Program-made: the position numbers and the translations under genes
The notes under the pieces: model-generated
Seen by the model: only the letters and a program-made list of their open reading frames with translations
The model's database searches: none
Told to the model about the DNA's origin: nothing
Source: Fodinibius salipaludis
GTDB taxonomy: Bacteria > Bacteroidota > Rhodothermia > Balneolales > Balneolaceae
Reading direction: 5' to 3'
Length of the DNA: 64,000 nt
Assembly: GCF_002287075.1 (NCBI RefSeq)
Contig: NZ_NSKE01000001.1
Coordinates: 186,001-250,000, forward strand
In this document: positions 52,808-62,709 of the stretch, piece by piece
How positions within the stretch are numbered: position 1 is the stretch's first letter
Layout of the letters: the number at the start of each line of letters is the position of its first letter

Positions 52808-54169
52808 TTAAAAGATGCGAACTTTGGGAGAAACCGCTGACTTGGCTAAAAGAGCCGGCCAATAAGCTACAATGCCGCTTGCTTTGGGACGTCCGCCGGC
52901 AAATCCCGTGACTCCGCTTGGACCGGTTAAAATAAGAGGAGCAACTTCTTTACCGAAACGATTTAAATCTTCTTTACTGCTTCCGGAAAGAGAAACACGC
53001 ATCTGTATCTCTTCATGCTCCTCTTCTAAGAGCTCATCAGTAATAGGTTGCTCGCTGCATCCGTTAACGCCAATATATTCTACTCTGAAATCATCGTATT
53101 CAAGTCCCAAAGCATCAGCCCTGCCCTGCAATATTTCTCCGGCCCTTTTTGCTTTTTTCAAAGCTCCCGGCCAGGAATATACCAGGGTTGAAGATAACTT
53201 ATAACCATCATTATAGCTGGCTGAAATCTTATAGGTATCTGTTTCAGGCCGACCTTTTATTCCGGATACTTTAACTCGATCAGGACCCGCTTTTTCCAAA
53301 TTGACCGACGTAAAATCAGCGATACAGTCGGGTGTAATATATTCGGTGGGATCGCCGATTTCATAGAGTAACTGCTCTTTTACGGTCTGTTTACTAATTA
53401 GTCCACCGGTATCCTCGTGTTTCGTCACATAAAAACTACCATCGGGATTAGCTTCAATAATGGGAAAACCGATATCTACAAAGTCATCAATCTTTTCCCA
53501 ATCAGTAAAATTCCCGCCGGATACCTGACCACCACATTCTATTATATGCCCTGCAATTGTTCCAGCCGACATTTTATCGTAATCATCAAACGACCAGTCA
53601 AATTCGTGAATCATCGGCGCCAAAGTTAATCCTGTATCTGTCACCCTCCCGGTAACCACGATATCAGCTCCCCTGTTGAGGGCTTCCACAATGGGACGCG
53701 ATCCAAAATAGACATTAGCGCTAAGCAGCTCATCCTTAACCGTCGTAATGGGTTCGCCGGTTTCCATATTATTAAGGGGATGCCCATCCTCAATAAGGGT
53801 ATCGAGGTCATCCAAAATATTATCGCCGTCCACCACTGCTACTTTGATATCATCATACCCTTGCTCCTCAATTGCCCCAAGAATTTGCTCTTTACATGCC
53901 TCGGGATTTACACCACCTGCATTGGAAATTACTTTTATTCCTTTTTCTGCAATATCAGGAAGGATTTCACTTACTACTCCCACAAAATCCCGGGCATATC
54001 CATAGTCAGGATTGCGTAACTTCTGCTTTTGCATGATTGACATGGTCACCTCGGCCAAATAGTCCATTACCAAATAGTCAATAGGTCCCTTGCGCACCTG
54101 GTTGATGGGAGCGTTTGGCAGATCTCCCCAAAAACCTTGTCCTGATGCAATCCTGATCGAATCTTTCAC
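52808..54169 (-). CDS. Acyclic terpene utilization AtuA-family protein (DUF1446)
   Basis: 453 residues. The family opens with a glycine-rich ASGQGFWGDLPNAP segment and keeps SNAGGVNPEAC, VTGRVTDTGLTLAPM, IIECGGQVSGGNFTDW and the late SGVTGFAGGRPKASG, all present. In Pseudomonas the atu locus degrades citronellol-type terpenes, but AtuA itself has no established reaction, and members occur outside terpene pathways. No atu partner genes (carboxylase AtuC/AtuF, AtuE) are in the window. Stands alone, facing the trkA relic. Confidence 0.85.
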   Translation of the reverse strand: MKDSIRIASGQGFWGDLPNAPINQVRKGPIDYLVMDYLAEVTMSIMQKQKLRNPDYGYARDFVGVVSEILPDIAEKGIKVISNAGGVNPEACKEQILGAIEEQGYDDIKVAVVDGDNILDDLDTLIEDGHPLNNMETGEPITTVKDELLSANVYFGSRPIVEALNRGADIVVTGRVTDTGLTLAPMIHEFDWSFDDYDKMSAGTIAGHIIECGGQVSGGNFTDWEKIDDFVDIGFPIIEANPDGSFYVTKHEDTGGLISKQTVKEQLLYEIGDPTEYITPDCIADFTSVNLEKAGPDRVKVSGIKGRPETDTYKISASYNDGYKLSSTLVYSWPGALKKAKRAGEILQGRADALGLEYDDFRVEYIGVNGCSEQPITDELLEEEHEEIQMRVSLSGSSKEDLNRFGKEVAPLILTGPSGVTGFAGGRPKASGIVAYWPALLAKSAVSPKVRIF

Positions 54170-54363
54170 GGTCGGTATTTTTTTTAGTTAAATTTTGTAT
54201 CTATGCGAAGATAAGATTTGCATTAACACTATAAAAATAATTACTCACTTCTATGTTATTCTTCAATTGCCAACCTTAACAACAGATAAATATTATTACT
54301 GTTGCAATTTGGGTATCACTTTATGACTTTTAGCATACTTTTTGAAAGTAGAAGGAGTAAGAT

Positions 54364-54842
54364 TTGAAAATAGTTATTATTGGTGCCAGCGAAATTGGCT
54401 ATGATCTTACCAGCGTACTGTCGCAATAAAACACGACGTTATTGTACTTGATCGGGCCCCCTGAATGTCCGAATAAGGTCTCTGATAATTTAGATATTCT
54501 CACCCCGAGGGGAATGCCACTTCGGCCGAAGACCTTGTAGATACCGGGGTAAAAGACGCAGATATTTTAATTGCTGTAACCAGTATTGACGAGGTGAATA
54601 TGATTGCCTCCATGATGAGTAAACAGCTCGGTGCCCAAAAAGTTATTGCCCGCATCCGAAGTGATGAGCTTTTACGTCCCAATGCCCCACTAAAGCCCAC
54701 CGACTTAGGTATCGACGTACTTATCCACCCAGAATTAAGTGTGGCGCATGAAATTGTTCGTCTTATGAAACGGGCATCTGCCAACAACCAGGTAACCCTT
54801 GCAGATGGGAAAATGCAGATAATTGGACGACTCGAAATTTTT
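54364..54842 (+). pseudogene. trkA: Frameshifted, truncated trkA (potassium uptake regulator)
   Basis: The N-terminal Rossmann strand KIVIIGASEIGYDL is at 54364-54426, then the frame shifts at about 54427 (KHDVIVLDR follows in another frame), a stop and shift interrupt near 54465, and a further shift near 54505 restores GNATSAEDLVDTGVKDADILIAV. From there the reading frame gives EVNMIASMMSKQLGAQKVIARIRSDE and ends trkA-like at ADGKMQIIGRLE (about 54842), after about one third of the usual 450 residues. At least three lesions and loss of the second RCK domain show that the gene is dead. No trkH is in the window. Confidence 0.85.
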
Positions 54843-54998
54843 ACGGTGCTGCTAATCTTTACTCTCACCTTCTGGAAACAGTAATACTCGGATGTCAGAT
54901 CTTAGACGATAAAGATTTGAAGTTGGGGGTAGAAAAAAACTGGGAGTTAGCAGTTAGAAGTTTGAGTCAGGAATTTTTACCAATAAATAATCCAATCA

Positions 54999-57500
54999 CT
55001 AAAATCGAATCCAACCAGTATCCTCAAGCCACTGTATTAAGGCAGGTAAAAAGGTAAGTCCAGCAACCAGCGTCATACCAATTCCAATAACAGCCATCAT
55101 TCCCAGCGATTGCAAGCCCGGATGATTCGTAAACAACAGACCCGAAAACCCAAGCATTGTTGTTAAGGAACCCACTGTTACATGCTGACCCGTGCTCGAC
55201 AGGACATCCCACATGCTGTTTTTGCCCTCTTCTCGATATCGACTGGCCAAATGAACTCCATTATCCTCTCCTATTCCTAAAATAGCCGGTAGAACAACCA
55301 AGTTGTAGAAGTTGAACATCATGCCGGTAAACATCATAATAGCAAATAGTAGCAATAGCCCTACCAATAGCGGAAGCATAGCAATAATAGCCCAACGAAG
55401 GGATCTAAATGAAATCAACATCAATAAAAATACCATTACAAATGTGGCGGCAACCATGTACGGACTCTCCTCACGCATAAGCTCCAGCATTTCGGCAGCT
55501 ATAATCGAAGTACTGGCAGCATAAAACACATCTCCACTATCGAGCTCTACTTTGCCTACATCATTTTTAAAGGCTATCGATTTTTCTCCGTCCGATAATC
55601 CTACGCTGGGATATACCATTACAAAATTACCAATATCCCCATCTTGGGTTACAAACTGACTTTTAAAATAGTCGGGCACCTGATTTATGTTGAGTTTTTG
55701 CCTGGTCTGGGCAGCTCTTCGCAGTTTATCGAGCTGTTCATCTTCCTGGTCAACAAGGAACGGATCGTTTAACAGTTCACGGACTTCGGCAATCTCCTGT
55801 AGTTTAGCCTTGGCCGCCGTATCAGAAGGCGGGAAGCGCTCAGGCAGAGCCTCTACATCCAAAATGGTAGGACTTGTTGTATCAGTCTTCATCCGATGGC
55901 GAAGCTTCTCTAAAATCTCAATAACCTGATCCTCATTATCGGCTAAAATATAGGCGGGATTTCGCTTATCAGAGCTGGAAACCTGGTTTTCAAGCTTATT
56001 GAACTCGGCATATTCAGGAAATTCCGGTTCCAGATCTCCAAAATCATACTGAAACTGCAAGTGCTGATAATTGAAACCCACGGCAACGGAAATTAACAGT
56101 CCCATTACAACGATGGAACGAGCAAACGGGAAGCGATGAAACAGGCTGTCTGAACGATCCTGGGGAGTTTCACTCTCATTAAATAAAATCCAGTTAAAGC
56201 GTTCAAAAACAACCAGCAACGAGGGAATAATGAATAGCATGCATAACAGCGCCAAGATGATGCCTGATCCTGCGATAAACCCAAATTCAGAAAAGCCTCT
56301 AAACTGAGCCAAAATTAATACGTAAAGGGAAAAAGCTGTAGTCAGACCACTAACTAAAATTGCTGAACCTGTATTTTCATAGGTATCTAAAAGTGAATCC
56401 ATGATGGGTTTTCCACCAGCACGAAACTCAATATATCGGGCATAATAGTGAATACCGTAGTCGATGCCCATCCCAAAAAGAATCACAAAAAGTACCGACG
56501 TCATAGTATTTAGGGTACCGAGCACGAAATAGGTAATCCCAAATGTCCATGCAAGACTAATAACCAGCGGTATGCCAATAACTAAAATAGGTACGGGCAG
56601 TCGCAGAAGATGCTCCCAAAAGCTGTGCTCTTTGCCCTCTTTACCCCCGCGCTGATAATTAATATACTTTTTAAAGGAGAAATAGAACATTACTAACAAC
56701 AGTACGCTTGAAATCCCCGAAGCGAAACTATTGAGCACATCGCTCATGATAGAGTCTATTTCTGAAAGATGTCGCTTCAGACGTCCCCCGTACTCCACTT
56801 CCATTTCAGCATTATATTTTTGCGGATTCATCTCTGTAAGCAAAGAATCGTATGACGCAAAGGTCCGGCGCAAGTAACTCAAATCACTCTTGGAGCCGGT
56901 TGGATATAATTTAAAAACAGCAACAGTACTATCGGCACTAATGGGATATTCTGAAGGAATCAATGCATCGTAGCTTTCCTCGAAATCTCCTATTTCCGCA
57001 GATTCCCCTTCTTCATCCTCATCAAAATCCACCAGAAAAGGGTTAGCATCTTCTTTGGCTTTTTGAATTTCATCCCTCAGGTAGGATTTAATATCATCCA
57101 GCTCATTGGGGGTAGCAAAATAAAGAGCATTATCCTCTAAAAAGTCGGTCTCCTTACGAAACTGGGCTCTTTTAAAAAAGTACCGTTCTGCTTCATTATC
57201 GTAGAGCTTTAAACTTTCACGAACCAGATCCTCAATAAAGCGCTTGTTATCTTCAAAACTGGGCGACTTTACCGCTACTTCCATAGCTGTTTCCCCTCCC
57301 ACAGTCTCTTGTAATTCATCCAGCGCCGTTACATGGGGATTCTTATCCGGTAGAAGATTGGCCAAGTCAGTATCTATTTTTAGCTGTAGCGCATAACTAC
57401 CTAAAAATATTGCGGATAGTATAGTAATTCCTAATACCCAAAATGGATGTGAGGCATTAAATTTTATAAGGGGTCGAAAAAAATGGAGAATCTTTTCCAT
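54999..57500 (-). CDS. MMPL/RND-superfamily membrane transporter
   Basis: 833 residues with the duplicated RND layout: TM1 (about 17-36), large periplasmic loop (about 40-260), TM2-TM6 (about 265-430), TM7 (about 470), second periplasmic loop (about 490-680), TM8-TM12 (about 690-825). FGMGIDYGIHYYARYIE and GIGEDNGVHLASRYREEG are the paired TM4/TM10 motifs with the acidic residues of the proton relay. Loops are too short for AcrB-type efflux, so it belongs to the MMPL/HpnN-like lipid exporter group. Cargo unknown. A DUF3047 gene precedes it by 74 bases. Confidence 0.85.
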   Translation of the reverse strand: MEKILHFFRPLIKFNASHPFWVLGITILSAIFLGSYALQLKIDTDLANLLPDKNPHVTALDELQETVGGETAMEVAVKSPSFEDNKRFIEDLVRESLKLYDNEAERYFFKRAQFRKETDFLEDNALYFATPNELDDIKSYLRDEIQKAKEDANPFLVDFDEDEEGESAEIGDFEESYDALIPSEYPISADSTVAVFKLYPTGSKSDLSYLRRTFASYDSLLTEMNPQKYNAEMEVEYGGRLKRHLSEIDSIMSDVLNSFASGISSVLLLVMFYFSFKKYINYQRGGKEGKEHSFWEHLLRLPVPILVIGIPLVISLAWTFGITYFVLGTLNTMTSVLFVILFGMGIDYGIHYYARYIEFRAGGKPIMDSLLDTYENTGSAILVSGLTTAFSLYVLILAQFRGFSEFGFIAGSGIILALLCMLFIIPSLLVVFERFNWILFNESETPQDRSDSLFHRFPFARSIVVMGLLISVAVGFNYQHLQFQYDFGDLEPEFPEYAEFNKLENQVSSSDKRNPAYILADNEDQVIEILEKLRHRMKTDTTSPTILDVEALPERFPPSDTAAKAKLQEIAEVRELLNDPFLVDQEDEQLDKLRRAAQTRQKLNINQVPDYFKSQFVTQDGDIGNFVMVYPSVGLSDGEKSIAFKNDVGKVELDSGDVFYAASTSIIAAEMLELMREESPYMVAATFVMVFLLMLISFRSLRWAIIAMLPLLVGLLLLFAIMMFTGMMFNFYNLVVLPAILGIGEDNGVHLASRYREEGKNSMWDVLSSTGQHVTVGSLTTMLGFSGLLFTNHPGLQSLGMMAVIGIGMTLVAGLTFLPALIQWLEDTGWIRF

Positions 57501-57574
57501 TAAAATGAGATTGTTCTTTTTTAAGCCGTGAAGTTAACCATTTTAAAAACATATCTACAATGAAGTAGGTGAGA

Positions 57575-58336
57575 TTACTTCTCCGGTTTCAACAGGATAT
57601 CATCGTAATCAGCCTTAACATAACTATTTGTACTGTCACCGTCGCTGAGTATCAGAATAGCTATTGGATTCTTAGGCGGATCATCCCCAAACATTCGTCG
57701 ATAATCTTCCACTAAGTTTCGCTCAAAAGTAACCCACTTACCTTTATCCTGTTCCCCCGAATTGACAACAATGATCTGTTGATTGCCAAATAGTTTTGAT
57801 CCGGTCTCTCCTTCCGGTAGCGTAGTACTCCACGTATAACGGATCGATTTGGGTACTTTTTTTACCAATGCTACGCGCCCCATATCAAATACCACATAAA
57901 TACTTGCTACCGAATCATTGCGATCACTTGATTTCTCATTTGCCCCTTTAGGAAGTTTATGTGCCCTCACCTTCCACGAAAGTATGGGGGTCTCGTAAAG
58001 ATTAATGTCATAAATATTTTCCTTTTCCTCATTGATCAATGGAAAACTAATGTGCTTGGCTCGAGTACCTTTGTAACGAAGGAATTTATTTTTTCCTTCG
58101 TTCTGTATTTTATATTTATAAGTTTTTTGTTCTCCGATACTATGTTGATATAATAGTTTATTCCCATCACGATCATACCAGTCACCAGGCAATTCCCCTA
58201 CCTGGTTATCTTCAAAATTTTCCAACAAAATTGCCTCATTTTCTAACTTTTTAACATGAGACTGTCCCAAACTTAATGAATGAGGTATTGTAACCATCAA
58301 AATTAATAATAGAACTCTTGAGTAGATAATTTTCAA
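57575..58336 (-). CDS. Exported DUF3047 protein
   Basis: 253 residues with an N-terminal signal peptide (about 1-24). The DUF3047 pattern is clear: ILLENFEDNQVGELPGDWYDRDG at the start, SWKVRAHKLPKGANEKSSDRNDSVASIYVVFD in the middle, IRYTWSTTLPEGE, and DPPKNPIAILILSDGDSTNSYVKADYDDILL at the end. The fold is a carbohydrate-binding-like beta sandwich and its role is unknown. It lies just upstream of the MMPL transporter gene and downstream of a glycosyltransferase gene, so it may belong to an envelope pathway. Confidence 0.8.
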   Translation of the reverse strand: MKIIYSRVLLLILMVTIPHSLSLGQSHVKKLENEAILLENFEDNQVGELPGDWYDRDGNKLLYQHSIGEQKTYKYKIQNEGKNKFLRYKGTRAKHISFPLINEEKENIYDINLYETPILSWKVRAHKLPKGANEKSSDRNDSVASIYVVFDMGRVALVKKVPKSIRYTWSTTLPEGETGSKLFGNQQIIVVNSGEQDKGKWVTFERNLVEDYRRMFGDDPPKNPIAILILSDGDSTNSYVKADYDDILLKPEK

Positions 58337-58411
58337 AATTAAGTACCGGTTATTAAAATTAAATCTTATAACTACGTATAATGTTACTTAAACTCTAAAA
58401 CCCAAAAGATA

Positions 58412-59551
58412 TTATACCATACCATTTAAAATACGTTGCGCTGAGGTATCCCAATTAATTTCTGATAAAATTCGTTTCCTTCCGGCTTCTCCCATCTTGT
58501 GTGCCAAATCTGTATTAGTAATCAATTTTGATATAGCTATTTTGAGCTCTTCAATATTATTTTCATCTACCAGTAATCCTGTTTCACCGTCAACTATGGC
58601 ATCAGGAATGCCCCCCGTTTTACTTCCAATAACCGGAGTTCCACAGGCATTAGCCTCTAAAAATACAATTCCAAATCCTTCTACATCCGGAGGATTATTT
58701 TTAGCAGGCATCACAAATACATCAGCTAAACTGTAATAGTAGGGTAACTCCTGTTCTGCAATTCGTCCTAAAAACTTGACATGGTCTTTTAGTCCCAAAT
58801 TATTGCACAATGCTTTTAGACGACTGGCATCAGGCCCACTTCCACCAAGAAGATAAATCACATTGGGATCCTGTTGAACAATTTCTTTCAATGCCTTAAG
58901 TACCACATCCATTCCTTTTCGGGGAACTAAGCGACAAACAGAAAAAATAATTTTCTTATTTTCTACTTCGAGTTTTTTAGCCAATGCATTGGCGTTCTTA
59001 GGCGTAAAAAATAGTGGATTAGTCCCATTTTCAACTACTCGAATATTATCTTTCCGTACTCCCTCTTTTTCAAGTAATTTGGCAGTATACCGACTGACCG
59101 GGAAAAATCCATCTATTTGGGATAACAGCTTCCTCCTTAAGGCGTGTAACTGTTTTGATAAAAAACCTCCCTGACCTGCAAAAGGTTCAATCAACAGTTC
59201 TCTGGCATGAGCCGAAACATAAATTTTCTTGGGATAACCGATAAGTTTTCTTGTAATAACCGATGCAATAGCGGTTTGCCACTGGGCATGTAAGACAGTG
59301 TCGATAAGCCTATTTCCAATCAAACTAAGTAATGTTATGGGAGCCGCAACGGGAAGAAGGCTATCCTTGATAGGAACTCGAACAACTTCAAAAGGCATTT
59401 CGCTATCTGTACCCGATGCATGAGGATGTGAAGGGGCAACTACACCAAACTTATCAACACGGTTTTGGAATCGTTTCGCCAATTCAAAAGAATAGGTTTC
59501 GATTCCTCCTGTTTTCGGTGGAAAATCCTGAGTTATAAACAGTAAATTCAT
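58412..59551 (-). CDS. GT4-family glycosyltransferase
   Basis: 379 residues, GT-B fold. LFITQDFPPKTGGIETYSFELAKRF is the acceptor-domain start, and the donor domain holds SVCRLVPRKGMDVVLKAL, LLGGSGPD and the retaining-GT motif EGFGIVFLEANACGTPVIGSKTGGIPD, whose two glutamates bind the nucleotide sugar. It probably adds a hexose to a lipid-linked or surface glycan. It opens the envelope group that continues with the plus-strand membrane genes and the Wzi-like protein. Confidence 0.9.
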   Translation of the reverse strand: MNLLFITQDFPPKTGGIETYSFELAKRFQNRVDKFGVVAPSHPHASGTDSEMPFEVVRVPIKDSLLPVAAPITLLSLIGNRLIDTVLHAQWQTAIASVITRKLIGYPKKIYVSAHARELLIEPFAGQGGFLSKQLHALRRKLLSQIDGFFPVSRYTAKLLEKEGVRKDNIRVVENGTNPLFFTPKNANALAKKLEVENKKIIFSVCRLVPRKGMDVVLKALKEIVQQDPNVIYLLGGSGPDASRLKALCNNLGLKDHVKFLGRIAEQELPYYYSLADVFVMPAKNNPPDVEGFGIVFLEANACGTPVIGSKTGGIPDAIVDGETGLLVDENNIEELKIAISKLITNTDLAHKMGEAGRKRILSEINWDTSAQRILNGMV

Positions 59552-59637
59552 CGGAATTAATTTGCCGCAGTTTGTTTTATTGGTAGGTCAAAAGTACATA
59601 TATTTAGCCTGAAACTTTAACCATTCAAGAGCTTATT

Positions 59638-60120
59638 TTGGAGAGACAAAACTCACTAAAAAAATCAATAAAAGTAACCCTTGCTACATTAGTTATTTAT
59701 GGGATTCTCGTTGCTACACACCTTGGAGAATTTTGGCCGTTTAGTATTTATCCGATGTTTTCTCAGGCTGGAAATCCATGGAAGAGAGCTATTGTACAGG
59801 ATATTAGTCAAGCAGAGATAGATTCGCTTTGGAAAGTAACTGATAAAAGTGGCCTACCCGGGAAAACTATTGCTCTTAATGAGCTTAATGTTAATACGAA
59901 TGACATTGCCAATTATCTATCTAAAACAGAGATTTGGACCCCTAAAAAACAGTCAGGAGTGCGTAAGTTATTGCAAAAAAAATTGAATCAAAGCAACTTA
60001 TTAGTTTATCAGGCCAAAGGATCGCTAAGCGAAAATGACGAACCTAAGGTAGAATTCATTCCCTACCTCTACCTTTCTGCAGACACTACACTTTTAAATA
60101 AAAATCTAAGAATCAAGTAG
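59638..60120 (+). CDS. Small exported or membrane-anchored protein, unknown
   Basis: 160 residues from a TTG start at 59638; no ATG gives the hydrophobic N-terminus, and the next gene follows after 2 bases. One N-terminal hydrophobic helix (about 11-29) is followed by LGEFWPFSIYPMFSQAGNPWKRA, a Trp/Pro/Tyr-rich segment, and a soluble remainder. Family not recognised, but an FSxYPMF segment followed by a polytopic membrane gene is reminiscent of partner proteins of HTTM/VKGC-like membrane enzymes (inference). Confidence 0.55.
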   Translation: MERQNSLKKSIKVTLATLVIYGILVATHLGEFWPFSIYPMFSQAGNPWKRAIVQDISQAEIDSLWKVTDKSGLPGKTIALNELNVNTNDIANYLSKTEIWTPKKQSGVRKLLQKKLNQSNLLVYQAKGSLSENDEPKVEFIPYLYLSADTTLLNKNLRIK

Positions 60121-60122
60121 AC

Positions 60123-61025
60123 GTGAATTTTTGGAATAACATTTTTAAACCAGATAAAAAGCCAACAAAAGGAGAAGCTTTATTTTTTAAGATATTTGAG
60201 CTTTTTATTATCGTATTTGTATTAAAATATGCTTGGCAGTGGGGGCCATATATTCAACAAGTTGGGGAAGTCGTACTCCCCTTGGGTATTGCTCAATATA
60301 TCGATGTTTCTTTTATGTTTGAGCATAATATCTCCCTAATAAATGCTTTTCTTATCTCACTTTTTGCAGTTTTGGGCTTTTTTCGAATCTTACCTAAATA
60401 TTCATACCTCCTTTCGTTAGTTCTTTTTCATTTACATTATGTATCAAGGTTTTCATTAGGAGAAATATCACATGGTTCCAATTTTATTGGGATGAGTTTA
60501 CTAGCATTAGGTCTTGGCTTGTTTTTCTTTGGAAAACATCCCGTTCAATATCGTCGATTTACGATGGGGGTCATCTTTTTCTTTTTTGGCTTGGGTTATA
60601 CCTCGGCAGCTGTGAGCAAATTAATCGGGACTGGACTCACATGGCCTGCAGGAGAGCACCTTTGGCTTTGGATCGCTGAACGAAGTGTCGACGTAGCTTC
60701 TGCTACGGGGCAGTTTTCTCCAAACATCATCCAAGAATGGATTATGGAGTATCGATTTCTCGGCACTTTATCTCTCGTATTTGGACTCTTGGCTGAATTT
60801 TTCGGCTTTCTCTTCTGGTTTGAAAAAACGCGTCCATATATCGCCACGGCTCTAATAATGATGCACTTTGGGGTGTATTTAACGATGAGCATTATGTTTG
60901 ATGTATATATCTATGAACTACTCATTATTGGATATCCCTGGGCTAACCTTTTTGACCGCTATCTAAATTTTGAAAATAATCCAATCTTGAGTAAAATCTA
61001 TCAATGGAGTATCCAAATCTCGTAA
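60123..61025 (+). CDS. Polytopic membrane protein, HTTM/VKGC-like
   Basis: 300 residues from the GTG at 60123, with seven or eight predicted hydrophobic helices (about 22-42, 70-90, 96-112, 128-140, 147-168, 210-230, 240-265). Aromatic/His-rich stretches (LFHLHYVSRFSLGEISHGSNF, GLTWPAGEHLWLWIAERS) recall the HTTM/vitamin K-dependent gamma-carboxylase-like fold, but no catalytic residue can be assigned. Coupled to the preceding small gene with a 2-base gap, so the two likely function together. Confidence 0.6.
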   Translation: MNFWNNIFKPDKKPTKGEALFFKIFELFIIVFVLKYAWQWGPYIQQVGEVVLPLGIAQYIDVSFMFEHNISLINAFLISLFAVLGFFRILPKYSYLLSLVLFHLHYVSRFSLGEISHGSNFIGMSLLALGLGLFFFGKHPVQYRRFTMGVIFFFFGLGYTSAAVSKLIGTGLTWPAGEHLWLWIAERSVDVASATGQFSPNIIQEWIMEYRFLGTLSLVFGLLAEFFGFLFWFEKTRPYIATALIMMHFGVYLTMSIMFDVYIYELLIIGYPWANLFDRYLNFENNPILSKIYQWSIQIS

Positions 61026-61179
61026 TTCTACTATCTAATCACCTTCTCTTTTAGTCATTATTTTCCAGTACTTTCTCTTGGGATCATTGTTTTAAAGATG
61101 AACTATACAGCTTCGCAATTGCCTGCCCATATTGATATATTTACATCCATATTTTTAAAATATCTAAAATTGTATTTAG

Positions 61180-62589
61180 TTGATGAGTTTTAAAAAACTG
61201 TCATGCTTTGTAGTTCTTAGTACCCTGATTATAATAGGAATACATTCTATAGCTTTTGGGCAAGATCAGGGAGACGATCTAAATCCTGACCTCAACATCG
61301 ATTTGGAATTTGGAACAGCCATTAGCGAGGAGCATGAACTTCCGTTCTGGCTGCAAAGCAATCGTTGGGGAATCATTGATCGGAACCAGACCAACGGCTT
61401 TGTTAGAGTGGCCCCAACACTCGACTTAGGATCAGCTGGTCCAGTTGAATTGCAGGCAGGGGGCGAAATTATTAGTCGTATCGCCGAGGATAATGCCATC
61501 TTTTTTAACGAAGCCTACCTACAAGCGAACTGGGAGATATTTAAGTTTGTGGGGGGACGTAAAAAAGAAAGAATCGGTATAACCGACAGCAGTCTTACAA
61601 ATGGATCCATGATTCAAAGCGGAAACACCTCCCCTATTCCTAAGATTCGTATTTATACTCCTAAATTTGTAGGAGTACCTGGAACTCAAAACTGGCTTAG
61701 CTTTAAAGGATATTTTGGACACGGCTGGATGGGAAATGGTCGTTATATAGATGATCCCTGGCTTCATCAGAAATATTTCTATTTGAAAGCCCTTCCCAAA
61801 AGATATCCCCTACAATTATTTGGAGGGATTGTGCAAAGTACCCTCTGGGCAGGCACGCATCCAACATATGGTGATTTGCCCGATGGATTAGGAGATTTCT
61901 GGAATGTATTTACAGCACAAGAAAGTGATGCTGAAAATGCGGAACCCTCAGCAACCGGAGAAGCGGTGGGCAGCTCTATAGGTATTTATGACTTTGGTGC
62001 CAGCTATGATTACAAAGAATTTAGTGGAATCATACATCGCCAGTTCTACATGGAAACTGGCGCCGGGGCGAAGTTCCGAAATTTATGGGACGGCCTCTGG
62101 GGGGCGTCAATTAGGTGGGATAAGAAATTTCAGCTCATAAACCGAATTTCATGGAGTCACCTTTATACCAAACGGCAGAGTTCCCAGGAACACCGGGGTG
62201 ATCCTCCTTACGGTGCAGATGGTTATTATGGCAATAGTACCTACCGTAGCGGATGGACTTACCATGGCCGAACCATCGGAAACCCGTTAATGTTTACAGA
62301 TGGCATTGGCATAGGAATAGATAATAATATCGTTATTGCTCACCAGTTTGACTTGGGGGGAGAAATCGGAAAAGTTGACTATTCTTTTACTGGAACATAT
62401 AGCAGGAATTATGGATCAAGAAACACAGTAGGTTTTACCGGCCGTCGAGACCAGTATTCTTTACTGTTGCAAACTTCAGTGAATATAAAGACCAATATGA
62501 ATTTAAAACTGGATTTGGCCTATGACACTGGTGAGCTATATCCTGACCAAATAGGTGGGATGGTTAGTTTATTCTATAAAATTCGATAA
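61180..62589 (+). CDS. Capsule-assembly Wzi-family outer-membrane protein
   Basis: 469 residues with a signal peptide (about 1-27, ending AFGQ). The EHELPFWLQSNRWGIIDRNQTNGFVRVAP opening and repeated aromatic-ended beta strands to a terminal LFYKIR match Wzi-type 18-strand barrels, which in E. coli hold group 1 capsule at the surface. Homologues in Bacteroidota are common and not always tied to capsule. The nearby glycosyltransferase supports a role with a surface polysaccharide. Confidence 0.82.
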   Translation: MMSFKKLSCFVVLSTLIIIGIHSIAFGQDQGDDLNPDLNIDLEFGTAISEEHELPFWLQSNRWGIIDRNQTNGFVRVAPTLDLGSAGPVELQAGGEIISRIAEDNAIFFNEAYLQANWEIFKFVGGRKKERIGITDSSLTNGSMIQSGNTSPIPKIRIYTPKFVGVPGTQNWLSFKGYFGHGWMGNGRYIDDPWLHQKYFYLKALPKRYPLQLFGGIVQSTLWAGTHPTYGDLPDGLGDFWNVFTAQESDAENAEPSATGEAVGSSIGIYDFGASYDYKEFSGIIHRQFYMETGAGAKFRNLWDGLWGASIRWDKKFQLINRISWSHLYTKRQSSQEHRGDPPYGADGYYGNSTYRSGWTYHGRTIGNPLMFTDGIGIGIDNNIVIAHQFDLGGEIGKVDYSFTGTYSRNYGSRNTVGFTGRRDQYSLLLQTSVNIKTNMNLKLDLAYDTGELYPDQIGGMVSLFYKIR

Positions 62590-62709
62590 TTATTGGTTGT
62601 GTTTTTTTGCTTATCTACCCTACTACATTATCAATAAACTTCCCTATCCGATTGGCAACTCAGAGACATCTATCCAATGAATAAACTTACCCACTTATCC
62701 CGAGTCGCC

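Noticed and set aside
58368-58400. CGTA with a TTTAGAGT box 17 bases upstream of the DUF3047 gene
   Set aside because: The first box does not match TTTGAGCT closely enough; taken as chance in AT-rich DNA.
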